Positions 1 through 6,331 of a stretch of DNA of 8,409 nucleotides are shown piece by piece. How positions within the stretch are numbered: position 1 is the first letter of the stretch; every line of letters starts with the position of its first letter. Made by a program: the position numbers and the translations under genes. The stretch is from Alphaproteobacteria bacterium (GTDB lineage Bacteria; Pseudomonadota; Alphaproteobacteria; Paracaedibacterales; CAIULA01): assembly GCA_019751935.1 (NCBI GenBank), contig JAIEMR010000042.1, forward strand, positions 1 to 8,409, in the 5' to 3' direction. Below the pieces are notes generated by a model that was not told the DNA's origin, made no database searches, and saw only the letters and a program-made list of their open reading frames with translations.

Positions 1-365
1 TTATAATCTTCAAGCGCCGCCTTAATAGCATCTTCGGCTAAAATAGAACAATGTATTTTAACAGGTGGCAACGCTAAATGATGCGCAATTTCTGTATTGC
101 GAATTTGACTAGCCTCTTCAACGCTTTTTCCTTTTACCCACTCTGTTACAAGTGAGGAGGAAGCAATTGCTGAACCGCATCCAAAGGTTTTAAATTTAGC
201 ATCTTCAATAATTCCATCAGCGCTCACTTTGATTTGCAGTTTCATCACGTCCCCACATGCAGGTGCGCCAACTAAACCAGTCCCGACGGTATTATCATTT
301 TTATCTAAAGTCCCCACATTACGAGGATTTTCATAATGATCGATAACTTGATGACTGTAAGCCAT
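1..365 (-). CDS. iscU: IscU, Fe-S cluster assembly scaffold (3' end beyond the window)
   Basis: IscU is the cytosolic scaffold on which IscS-derived sulfur and iron are built into a [2Fe-2S] cluster, which HscA/HscB then help pass to apo-proteins. I translated it from the ATG at 365-363 (MAYSHQVIDHYENPRNVG...). It shows GAPACGDVM with Cys37 and Asp39, FGCGSAIASSS with Cys63, and LPPVKIHCS with the HscA-recognition motif LPPVK at 99-103 followed by His105 and Cys106. All four cluster ligands sit at the same residue numbers as in E. coli IscU. 121 codons are visible, ending ...ALEDY; the family is about 128 residues, so only a few C-terminal residues are missing. An AAAGGAG ribosome site lies just upstream, 20 bases after the iscS stop, so it is the fourth gene of the isc operon. 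iscA, hscB, hscA and fdx would be expected beyond the left edge (inference). Confidence 0.96.
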   Translation of the reverse strand, partial: MAYSHQVIDHYENPRNVGTLDKNDNTVGTGLVGAPACGDVMKLQIKVSADGIIEDAKFKTFGCGSAIASSSLVTEWVKGKSVEEASQIRNTEIAHHLALPPVKIHCSILAEDAIKAALEDY

Positions 366-385
366 TTTTCTCTCCTTTATTAACT

Positions 386-1642
386 CTAATGTGCTGCCCA
401 TTGTATGGACTTTATATCAATGCCCTCTTGTGCCATTTCCCACAAAGGGCTCATGGAACGAAGACGCTCGACCTCATGAACAACTTTCTCAATTGCAGTC
501 TCAATTTCTTGCTCGGTTGTAAAACGCCCAATACCAAACCTTATGGAAGTATGCGCCAATTCTTCCTCAACTCCTAAAGCTCTTAATACATAGGAAGGCT
601 CAAGTGATGAAGATGTGCATGCAGATCCTGAGGAAACAGATAGTTCTTTTATTCCCATCATCAACCCCTCGCCTTCCACAAAAGCAAAACTGATATTCAA
701 ATTTCCAGGAATACGTTTTTCTAAATCACCATTTAAATAAACCTGAGACAATCTTTGACAAATTCCATCATGCAAACGGCGACTTAATTTACTGATGCGC
801 GCAGTTTCGTCTTTCATCTCACGAGCAGCAATAGCACACGCTTCCCCAAGGCCAATACAAAGCGGAGTCGGCAGTGTTCCTGAACGCATTCCTCTTTCCT
901 GACCGCCCCCACTCATCAGGGCTTGCATACGAATCCTTGGTTTGCGTCTTACAAAAAGAGCGCCTATCCCCTTTGGTCCATAAATTTTGTGTCCAGATAT
1001 GCTTAATAGATCAATATTCATTTCATTAATATCAATCTCTATTTTTCCAATCGCTTGCGCAGCATCGGTATGAAAGAAAACTCCCTTTTCTCTGCAGAGA
1101 GCGCCTATCTCTTTAATGGGCTGAATCACACCGATTTCATTATTAACAGCCATAATAGAAACAAGGAGCGTATCTTCCCTTATGGCATTTTTGAGCTGAT
1201 CTAAATCAATAAGACCATTAGACTTTACAGGCAAATAGGTAACTTCAAAACCGTCTTGCTCTAATGAACGGCAACTCTCTAGAACACATTTATGTTCCGT
1301 AACACAAGTAATAATGTGTTTTTTCTTATCTCCATAAAAATACGCAACGCCTTTAATAGCCATATTGTTAGACTCAGTAGCGCCGCTTGTAAAAATAATT
1401 TCCCGCTCGTCCGCTTTTATTATATCAGCGACTTGCTGTCTTGCTGTTTCAATAGCTTCTTCAGCCAGCCATCCATGCAGATGATTTCTTGAATGCGCAT
1501 TTCCAAATATCCCAGAGAAATAAGGCAGCATTTTCTCTAAAACTCTTGGATCACAAGGAGTTGTGGCCTGATAATCCAGATAAATCTGCTCAGTAGGCAC
1601 CATCGATGACGGATGTAAATTAGGCACCGTACGCGAATTCAT
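386..1642 (-). CDS. iscS: Cysteine desulfurase IscS
   Basis: This PLP enzyme converts L-cysteine to alanine and hands the persulfide sulfur to IscU, and in the family also to tRNA thiolation partners. The 418 residues show all landmarks: SGATESNN (87-93), EHK with His117, HTDAAQ with Asp193, SISGHK with the PLP-binding Lys219, GGGQERGMRSGT (245-256), and the long mobile catalytic loop SSGSACTSSSLEPSYV with Cys342. The C-terminus SPLWEM...GIDIKSIQW is typical of true IscS and contacts IscU. The protein is about 14 residues longer than E. coli IscS (404) at the N-terminus. I keep the upstream ATG because GAGGAGAT lies 4 bases before it, while Met14 has no ribosome site. Its first 23 bases overlap the end of the upstream IscS-like gene in another frame, which implies translational coupling. 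The sequence resembles rickettsial IscS. Confidence 0.97.
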   Translation of the reverse strand: MNSRTVPNLHPSSMVPTEQIYLDYQATTPCDPRVLEKMLPYFSGIFGNAHSRNHLHGWLAEEAIETARQQVADIIKADEREIIFTSGATESNNMAIKGVAYFYGDKKKHIITCVTEHKCVLESCRSLEQDGFEVTYLPVKSNGLIDLDQLKNAIREDTLLVSIMAVNNEIGVIQPIKEIGALCREKGVFFHTDAAQAIGKIEIDINEMNIDLLSISGHKIYGPKGIGALFVRRKPRIRMQALMSGGGQERGMRSGTLPTPLCIGLGEACAIAAREMKDETARISKLSRRLHDGICQRLSQVYLNGDLEKRIPGNLNISFAFVEGEGLMMGIKELSVSSGSACTSSSLEPSYVLRALGVEEELAHTSIRFGIGRFTTEQEIETAIEKVVHEVERLRSMSPLWEMAQEGIDIKSIQWAAH

Positions 1643-2762
1643 GATTATCTCCTCGATTATTATTTTTGGGTATATTTTTTGAGTTTGAACATTTTTCGTA
1701 AATTGATTGCCACGCTTTTACAAATTCATTAACTTCTTTGAAAGCAGAATTGGGTCCAATACTGACCCTGATTACTTGTCCACTTTTCTCTGTATTAAAT
1801 CCCATGGCTTCTAATACTCTAGACGTCTTCACTTTACCAGATGAACAAGCTGAACCAGCGCTGACTGCAAATCCTTTTAAATCAAAATTCATGATTTGTG
1901 TTTCGCTTTTCACTCCAGTCATATGCAAAACTGCCGTATTACTAAGACGATTCGTTTCTTTTTTAATAATCAAAGCGTCTGGATCAATTTCACTGATCAT
2001 ATCCTCCAGAGTGTCTCTTAATTTTTCTGCTTCAGTCCAGTCATCCTTTAAACTTTCCTCAATCGCTTCTGCCATACCAACAATTCCGATAAGATTTTCG
2101 GTTCCAGCGCGATAAGAACGCTCTTGGCCGCCCCCTTTAGTATGGGGAATAAGCGGCAAACTTGGGTTAATAACAAGACAACCAATTCCAGAAGGTCCGC
2201 CTAACTTATGACCAGATATTGAAACCATATCCAACGCACCCCAGGGGAAATCTAATTTCCCAATGGCCTGCACGGCATCACTATGAACGTAGGACCCATA
2301 TTTTTTAGCCATTTGGATAATCTCAGTTAAAGGCTGAATCACCCCTGTTTCATTATTTGCAGCCATTACAGAAACGAGTGTCGGTTTGGAGTCATCACTC
2401 AAAATCTTATCTAAACACTCAAGATCAATAATTCCATCTGCTGATACAGGAATTGTAATAATATCGTCTCGAACTTTAATGACTGAATCATGTTCAATTG
2501 CTGATGCAATCACCCGTCCTTTAAAGTTTTTTAAAGCCAGGTTATTTGATTCAGTAGCGCCACTTGTAAAAATAACTCTTTTCGCTTCAACGTCCAAAGC
2601 GTTAGAAATTCTTTGACGAGAGGATTCTATCTTTTTTCGCACTTCTCTTCCAAAAGAATGAACAGACGATGCGTTCCCCATTAAGCCCATAGCGTCAATC
2701 ATGGACCGGCACACTGAATCCCTTAAAGGCGTTGTTGCATTGTAGTCAAAGTAAGTTCTCAA
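1620..2762 (-). CDS. Second cysteine desulfurase, IscS/NifS-like (class V aminotransferase)
   Basis: A 380-residue PLP-dependent cysteine desulfurase paralogous to the neighbouring iscS. It shows YFDYNATTP (4-12), SGATESNN (67-74), EHDS with His91, HSDAVQ with Asp162, SISGHK with the PLP-lysine Lys186, GGGQERSYRAGTEN (210-223) and the active-site loop SAGSACSSGK with Cys306, so it looks catalytically complete. It lacks the IscS-type C-terminal PLWEM/GID...IQW tail that contacts IscU, and its loop reads SSGK rather than TSSSLEPSYV. It is therefore not a recent duplicate and probably serves another acceptor (inference). Rickettsia carries a similar gene directly before iscS. The start is TTG (2762-2760), overlapping the iscR stop as TTGA; AGGGGA lies 6 bases upstream and the family N-terminus begins at this point. 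Its tail encodes the iscS ribosome site. Confidence 0.92.
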   Translation of the reverse strand: MRTYFDYNATTPLRDSVCRSMIDAMGLMGNASSVHSFGREVRKKIESSRQRISNALDVEAKRVIFTSGATESNNLALKNFKGRVIASAIEHDSVIKVRDDIITIPVSADGIIDLECLDKILSDDSKPTLVSVMAANNETGVIQPLTEIIQMAKKYGSYVHSDAVQAIGKLDFPWGALDMVSISGHKLGGPSGIGCLVINPSLPLIPHTKGGGQERSYRAGTENLIGIVGMAEAIEESLKDDWTEAEKLRDTLEDMISEIDPDALIIKKETNRLSNTAVLHMTGVKSETQIMNFDLKGFAVSAGSACSSGKVKTSRVLEAMGFNTEKSGQVIRVSIGPNSAFKEVNEFVKAWQSIYEKCSNSKNIPKNNNRGDNHEFAYGA

Positions 2763-3223
2763 TTAGTATCCCCTGACAACCATTCCTGGCGTTCATTTTT
2801 AGGAAATGTCATTGTTTTTTTATGACAAACATCTTCTAAACTAACTGTTTTTAAATATGACTGAACCACATTTTCTAACCCCTCCCATAAATTATGGGTA
2901 AGGCAACGCGTTTTATTCAACTGGCACCCAACAAGAGAGTGATCCTTGCACCGCGTTGCTTTCATCGGTGTATCAACGGCCGCTATAATATCATAAATAT
3001 TAGTTTCTGAGGGACTACGCATCAGCATATATCCGCCATTAGACCCTCTGGCACTTTTTACAAGCTCCGCCCTTCGAAGTTTTAGAAAAAGCTGCTCTAA
3101 ATAAGGCAAAGGCAAGTTTTGACGCTCAGAAATTACTGTCAAAGAAGAAGACGTATCCCCTCCCTCTCTAGCAAGATCTACCATCGCCATTACAGCATAT
3201 CTGGCCTTTGTACTTAATTTCAA
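2759..3223 (-). CDS. iscR: IscR, Rrf2-family Fe-S cluster-sensing transcription regulator
   Basis: IscR binds a [2Fe-2S] cluster made by the Isc machinery and represses its own operon when clusters are plentiful. The 154 residues begin MKLSTKARYAVMAMVDLA, the Rrf2 winged-helix start (E. coli MRLTSKGRYAVTAM). The recognition region is LPLPYLEQLFLKLRRAELVKS (37-57), followed by the wing ARGSNGGYML (58-67). The cluster ligands appear as Cys92, Cys100, Cys107 and His110 (in TRC...GC...RCLTHNLW). The spacing C-x7-C-x6-C-x2-H is slightly longer than the C-x5-C-x5-C-x2-H of E. coli. The start codon is TTG, with AGGGGA 5 bases upstream. It is the first gene of the leftward isc operon and overlaps the next gene by 4 bases. 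An IscR-type operator at 3356-3380 indicates autoregulation. Confidence 0.95.
   Translation of the reverse strand: MKLSTKARYAVMAMVDLAREGGDTSSSLTVISERQNLPLPYLEQLFLKLRRAELVKSARGSNGGYMLMRSPSETNIYDIIAAVDTPMKATRCKDHSLVGCQLNKTRCLTHNLWEGLENVVQSYLKTVSLEDVCHKKTMTFPKNERQEWLSGDTN
2769..2774 (-). promoter_or_regulatory. Ribosome binding site of the IscS-like gene (TTG start)
   Basis: AGGGGA on the minus strand, 6 bases before the TTG start at 2762. It lies inside the 3' end of iscR and decides the non-ATG start, since no ATG with a ribosome site precedes the conserved YFDYNATTP segment. Confidence 0.7.
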
Positions 3224-3228
3224 TTGTT

Positions 3229-3234
3229 TCCCCT
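3229..3234 (-). promoter_or_regulatory. Ribosome binding site of iscR (TTG start)
   Basis: AGGGGA on the minus strand, 5 bases before the TTG at 3223. It is the same hexamer and start codon used by the next gene, and it supports the start given for IscR, which also matches the family N-terminus exactly. Confidence 0.7.
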
Positions 3235-3348
3235 AAGGATCTTTATTTAATTTCGTAGCACTTTATTTTAAGGCATGCTAGTCTTGACAGGAAATTTGTT
3301 TTCTTAAAAATTTACCTGAGCGAGAGATCAGCTAAACTTAATACAAGA

Positions 3349-3376
3349 ACTATGATATTCCGACTAAATAAGTCAA
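3349..3376 (-). promoter_or_regulatory. Probable iscR operon promoter
   Basis: On the minus strand, TTGACT (3376-3371) as -35 is followed after 16 bases by CATAGT (3354-3349) as a weak -10. The -35 lies inside the IscR-type operator, the arrangement expected for IscR autorepression. It would give a leader of about 119 bases. A TAAAAT hexamer (3270-3265, minus strand) could be the -10 of a second, closer start, but it has no convincing -35. Confidence 0.5.
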
Positions 3377-3380
3377 GTAT
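3356..3380 (-). promoter_or_regulatory. IscR type 1 operator
   Basis: Read on the minus strand, the site is ATACTTGACT, then TATTT, then AGTCGGAATA. Compared with the published E. coli type 1 IscR consensus (ATASYYGACT, RWWWY, AGTCRRSTAT), 20 of 25 positions agree, including the whole first half-site and the GACT/AGTC core. It overlaps the -35 of the iscR promoter on one side and lies just upstream of the possible -35 for the rightward operon on the other. The motif match is seen directly; binding by this IscR is inferred. Confidence 0.75.
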
Positions 3381-3409
3381 TTACTATCAGCTCTCTAAAT
3401 TTTTATAGA
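3381..3409 (+). promoter_or_regulatory. Candidate promoter of the rightward five-gene operon
   Basis: TATAGA (3404-3409) is a plausible -10, with the poor -35 TTACTA 17 bases upstream (3381-3386), directly abutting the IscR operator. An alternative is the perfect -35 TTGACA at 3284-3289, whose downstream -10 region is poor. An activator-assisted promoter would fit a weak -35, but this is a guess. Confidence 0.3.
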
Positions 3410-3431
3410 AATAAAGAAAGTTTTTAGAGAG
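3391..3431 (+). repeat. Inverted repeat / hairpin in the leader of the rightward operon
   Basis: CTCTCTAAA (3391-3399) pairs perfectly with TTTAGAGAG (3423-3431) across a 23-base AT-rich spacer. It ends 30 bases before the hydrolase ATG and encloses the candidate -10. It could be an operator with two half-sites or an RNA hairpin. No T-run follows, so it is not a terminator. Confidence 0.45.
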
Positions 3432-3461
3432 AATGTTACATAGATAAAGGAAGGAAAGAGT

Positions 3462-4124
3462 ATGCCAGAGGTAATTTTTAATGGATCTGCGGGAAGAATA
3501 GAAGGCCGTTATCAACCTAGCAATGAAAAAGATGCTCCAATCGCTCTTATCCTACATCCTCATCCAAAACACGGCGGTACAATGAATAATAAGGTTGTGT
3601 ACGCCCTTTACAGAAGTTTTGTTGAACAAGGATTCAGCACCCTTAGGTTCAACTTTAGAGGGGTAGGACGATCTGAAGGCAGCTATGATAATGGAGAGGG
3701 AGAGCTAAGTGATGCTGCATCTGCTCTGGATTGGTTGCAATCAACAAATCCGAATGTAAATCGTTTTTGGGTAGCTGGATTTTCTTTTGGAGCATGGATT
3801 GCTATGCAATTACTCATGAGGAGACCAGAATTAGAAGGATTTATTTCCGTAAGCCCACCAGCAAATATGTACGATTTTAATTTCCTTGCTCCTTGCCCGG
3901 TATCAGGACAAATTATTCATGGAAATGAAGATGCCATTGTGCCAACAGCATCCATTCAAACGCTTGTTGAAAAGCTGCGCAACCAAAAAGGCATTAAAAT
4001 TGATTATCAGTTAGTTAATCAATCAGATCATTTCTTTACAGACCAGATTCCCTCTCTATGTCATCATGTAGAAAATTATCTAAATTCCAGATTAAACAAT
4101 TTCAAGCAATCCATTGCTGTTTAA
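3462..4124 (+). CDS. Alpha/beta hydrolase (COG2945-type)
   Basis: A 220-residue cytosolic alpha/beta hydrolase with no signal peptide. An HPHPKHGGTMNN segment (32-43) forms the oxyanion-loop region typical of this family, RFNFRGVGRSEGSYD (62-76) follows, and the nucleophile elbow is AGFSFGAW with Ser108. The remaining triad members are Asp157 in HGNEDAIVP and His190 in NQSDHFF, all in the expected order and spacing, so the enzyme should be active. The substrate is unknown; family members are annotated as esterase- or lipase-like without a settled role. The ATG follows a purine-rich AAAGGAAGGAAAGAG stretch. It is the first gene of a rightward operon, divergent from iscR, and 31 bases separate it from the CnoX gene with no terminator between them. 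Confidence 0.9.
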   Translation: MPEVIFNGSAGRIEGRYQPSNEKDAPIALILHPHPKHGGTMNNKVVYALYRSFVEQGFSTLRFNFRGVGRSEGSYDNGEGELSDAASALDWLQSTNPNVNRFWVAGFSFGAWIAMQLLMRRPELEGFISVSPPANMYDFNFLAPCPVSGQIIHGNEDAIVPTASIQTLVEKLRNQKGIKIDYQLVNQSDHFFTDQIPSLCHHVENYLNSRLNNFKQSIAV

Positions 4125-4155
4125 CAGGAAACAAAGTTAATAGGGAAATATAAGA

Positions 4156-5049
4156 GTGCTTATTCTAGACGGAATTAACAATCTTAGTAAAAATGCATCC
4201 TTTATTAAGGATGTTAATATGCATAATTTTGCCGTAGAGGTTATAGAGGCGTCGAATGAGAAAATTGTCCTTGTTGATTTTTGGGCACCTTGGTGTGGAC
4301 CTTGCAAACAACTTGCTCCTATACTTGAAAAAGCTGCCACCAAGCATCAAGGTAAGCTTATCCTTGCAAAGATTAATATTGACGAAAATGCAGAGCTTGC
4401 GGCCCAACTAAGAATTCAAACAATCCCAACCGTATACGCTTTCTTTAGAGGACAGCCCATAGACGCCTTTATGGGAAATGTCTCAGAGCAGAAATTAGAT
4501 CAATTTTTGAACAAACTCTTTGAGTTAACAAAAATTCCAAGCTCTCTTAATTTAGAAGAGGCATTAAAACACGCGGGGGAAGCTTTTGATAAGAGCTCTT
4601 ATGAAGAAGCAGCTGGATTTTATATGGATATTTTAACTGAGCTTCCTGAAGAAGAAAAAGCAGCTGCAGGTTTGGCTCACTGTTACTTGTTTTTAGATCA
4701 CGAAGAAAAAGCAAAAGAGATCTTAAAACAAATCCCAGCAGATAAACGTCAAACACGACAAGCTACAGCGCTTTTATTTCATTTAGAGCTCATTCAAGAT
4801 ATCGATCAAATGCAATTGGTTTCTTCAAATAACTCTAACGAGCAATCTTATCAGAACGCCTTAAAAAGCTTTAGAAGCAGAGAAATCGAAAAAGCGATTC
4901 AAGAATTACTTGAAATAAATCGTCTTGATAAAAATTGGAATAACGGGGTAGCAAAAGATATGTTGCTTAAAATCTTTTCTTCACTTGGCCATAGTCACCA
5001 TCTAACGGCAGAAGGGCGGCGCAAGTTGTCCGCCATGCTTTTTTCATAA
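4156..5049 (+). CDS. cnoX: CnoX/YbbN, thioredoxin-domain chaperedoxin with TPR-like C-terminus
   Basis: CnoX proteins hold unfolding or oxidised proteins and pass them to GroEL/DnaK in the cytosol. Residues about 15-125 are a thioredoxin fold with VDFWAPWCGPCKQLAP (Cys47, Cys50) and the cis-proline Pro91 in TIPT. Residues about 130-297 are helical repeats of TPR type (EAFDKSSYEEAAGFYMDIL, AGLAHCYLFLDHEEKAKEIL). The length, 297, is close to E. coli CnoX (284). E. coli CnoX lacks the first active-site Cys; this one has an intact CGPC, as in alphaproteobacterial relatives, so real disulfide exchange is expected. The start is GTG with AGGG about 10 bases upstream. An ATG at 4219 also has AAGGA in front, but the conserved SFIKDV segment (15-20) lies upstream of it, which favours the GTG. 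The stop is one base before the next ATG. Confidence 0.92.
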   Translation: MLILDGINNLSKNASFIKDVNMHNFAVEVIEASNEKIVLVDFWAPWCGPCKQLAPILEKAATKHQGKLILAKINIDENAELAAQLRIQTIPTVYAFFRGQPIDAFMGNVSEQKLDQFLNKLFELTKIPSSLNLEEALKHAGEAFDKSSYEEAAGFYMDILTELPEEEKAAAGLAHCYLFLDHEEKAKEILKQIPADKRQTRQATALLFHLELIQDIDQMQLVSSNNSNEQSYQNALKSFRSREIEKAIQELLEINRLDKNWNNGVAKDMLLKIFSSLGHSHHLTAEGRRKLSAMLFS

Positions 5050-5050
5050 A

Positions 5051-5716
5051 ATGAATACTATGAATAATAATTATACACTAAAAGACTTGCCGACATTAAT
5101 TCCATTGCTTCCCTTACATGGAGCAGTCCTATTGCCGCGCTCACAATTACCAATCCCCATCTTTGAAATTGATTATCTAAGCATGATCGCTGAAAGTATC
5201 AAAAGTCATCATATGATCGGAGTGGTACAACCAATACTTAAAAATCTAAATGTAGAAGAAAACCTTCCTCTTTTTAAATCAGGATGTATTGGCAAAATAA
5301 TAGATATTAATGAAGCAGAAGAAAGTCGCCTTATCATTACCCTCAGCGGCATCTCTAGGTTTGATATTGTCGAAGAATTAGCCTCAGAACATGGCTATAG
5401 AAGAGCTCTTGTATCTTATGATCGTTACACACAAGATATGGTTGAAGAGGTTGATTTTTCCTTTGATAGGTTGCGCTTATTAAAGGCTTTAAAGAGTTAC
5501 TTCAAAATCATGGACATAACCCCTGATTGGCAAGAAATAGATAAAACATCAAATGAGAAACTCATAACAGCCTTAGCTATGGTTTGCCCATTTGAGGCAA
5601 GAGAAAAACAAGCCATTTTAGAGAGTCCTACTTTAAAGGAACAATCACAAATTATCACAACGATGATTGAAATGGCTGCTTTAGAAAATCCAGAAAAACC
5701 CACGGTTTGTCATTAA
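5051..5716 (+). CDS. LON peptidase substrate-binding (N-terminal) domain protein
   Basis: A 221-residue protein made only of the domain found at the N-terminus of Lon protease, without the AAA+ or protease parts. The diagnostic start is LIPLLPLHGAVLLPRSQLPIPIFE (16-39), followed by the GCIGKIIDINEAEESRLIITLSGISRFDI beta-rich region (78-106) and a helical second half. Stand-alone LON-domain proteins are common beside CnoX and Trm112-like genes in alphaproteobacteria; their function is not settled, though binding of misfolded or damaged proteins is a reasonable inference here. The ATG lies one base after the CnoX stop with no clear ribosome site, so translation is probably coupled. A second ATG at 5060 is an equally possible start, only three codons later. 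Confidence 0.9.
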   Translation: MNTMNNNYTLKDLPTLIPLLPLHGAVLLPRSQLPIPIFEIDYLSMIAESIKSHHMIGVVQPILKNLNVEENLPLFKSGCIGKIIDINEAEESRLIITLSGISRFDIVEELASEHGYRRALVSYDRYTQDMVEEVDFSFDRLRLLKALKSYFKIMDITPDWQEIDKTSNEKLITALAMVCPFEAREKQAILESPTLKEQSQIITTMIEMAALENPEKPTVCH

Positions 5717-5728
5717 AGGAGCTTTAAA

Positions 5729-5944
5729 GTGTCCAAGGTTGATCCTCGCTTATTAAAACTTCTTGTGTGCCCTTTAACCAAGTCAAAACTAACATATGAT
5801 GAGAAAAATCAAGAACTCATCAGTGAAGTCGCTGGCCTGGCCTATCCTATCCGTAGAGGCATCCCCATCATGCTAATTGACGAAGCAAGGCCCTTAAGTC
5901 AGAAAAAGAAACAAGATGAGAAAAGTTCGTCTTGTTATGAATGA
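5729..5944 (+). CDS. Trm112/UPF0434 family small protein (YcaR-like)
   Basis: A 71-residue member of the Trm112-like family, whose eukaryotic relatives activate methyltransferases; the bacterial role is poorly known. VDPRLLKLLVCPLTKSKLTYD (4-24), QELISEVAGLAYPIRRGIPIML (28-49) and DEARPL (51-56) match the family core. The zinc-site cysteines are mostly gone: only Cys14 of the first CPxC remains, with Thr where the partner Cys would be and Ser32 where LIC is usual. Such loss is my recollection for alphaproteobacterial members. The tail from 57 (SQKKKQDEKSSSCYE) is a lineage extension. The GTG start follows AAAGGAG at a good distance, and the gene begins 12 bases after the LON-domain gene. Confidence 0.88.
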   Translation: MSKVDPRLLKLLVCPLTKSKLTYDEKNQELISEVAGLAYPIRRGIPIMLIDEARPLSQKKKQDEKSSSCYE

Positions 5945-6308
5945 TCGCCCCACTTTTAAAATTTGGCCGATAGAAATCCAACTCAAAAAAAATGAAAAAA
6001 AGCTAAACATAGAGTTTGATGATGGTTCTTGCTTTGAATATTCCGCAGAATATTTACGGGTCGAAAGTCCATCGGCAGAAATAAAAGGCCATGGCAGCAG
6101 TCAAAGAAAAATTATTTCTGGCTGTAAAAACATAGGAATAGACTCCATTGAATCGGTTGGAAATTATGCAATTCGCATCCTATTTACGGACCGCCATGAT
6201 ACAGGTATATATTCTTGGGACTACCTCTATACTTTGGGAAAAAATTACGAAGAAAAATGGCATCGATACCTTAGAATACTAGAAGCCTTGGGTCTAAGCC
6301 GCGACTAG
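5916..6308 (+). CDS. DUF971 / gamma-butyrobetaine hydroxylase-like N-terminal domain protein
   Basis: A small protein consisting of one DUF971 (GBBH-like N-terminal) domain: KIWPIEIQL (15-23), FDDGSCFEYSAEYLRVESPSAEIKGHG (34-60) and VGNYAIRILFTDRHDTGIYSWDYLYTLG (81-108), ending ALGLSRD. The domain also occurs fused to Mrp/ApbC-type Fe-S carriers such as plant HCF101, so a link to Fe-S metabolism is possible but unproven. Two starts compete: the ATG at 5916 (130 residues, 29-base overlap with the Trm112-like gene) and an in-frame ATG at 5937 (123 residues, 8-base overlap). Neither has a strong ribosome site; coupling to the upstream stop at 5942 slightly favours the second. It is the last gene of the operon. 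Confidence 0.88.
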   Translation: MRKVRLVMNDRPTFKIWPIEIQLKKNEKKLNIEFDDGSCFEYSAEYLRVESPSAEIKGHGSSQRKIISGCKNIGIDSIESVGNYAIRILFTDRHDTGIYSWDYLYTLGKNYEEKWHRYLRILEALGLSRD

Positions 6309-6331
6309 CGTAGCAAGGCCAACGCAATCGC

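Noticed and set aside
386..3223. Plus-strand and alternative-frame open frames across the isc genes and the rightward operon
   Set aside because: They run antisense to or out of frame with well-conserved genes, lack ribosome sites, and show no recognisable protein features.
3284..3289. Perfect -35 hexamer TTGACA on the plus strand
   Set aside because: The -10 region at 16-18 bases is only AAAA/AATT-like, and the transcript would have to read through the iscR promoter and operator. It is kept only as an alternative to the candidate near 3404.
4219..5049. Shorter CnoX start at the ATG with AAGGA upstream
   Set aside because: It would remove the conserved FIKDV segment that precedes the thioredoxin fold in alphaproteobacterial relatives, so the GTG at 4156 is preferred.
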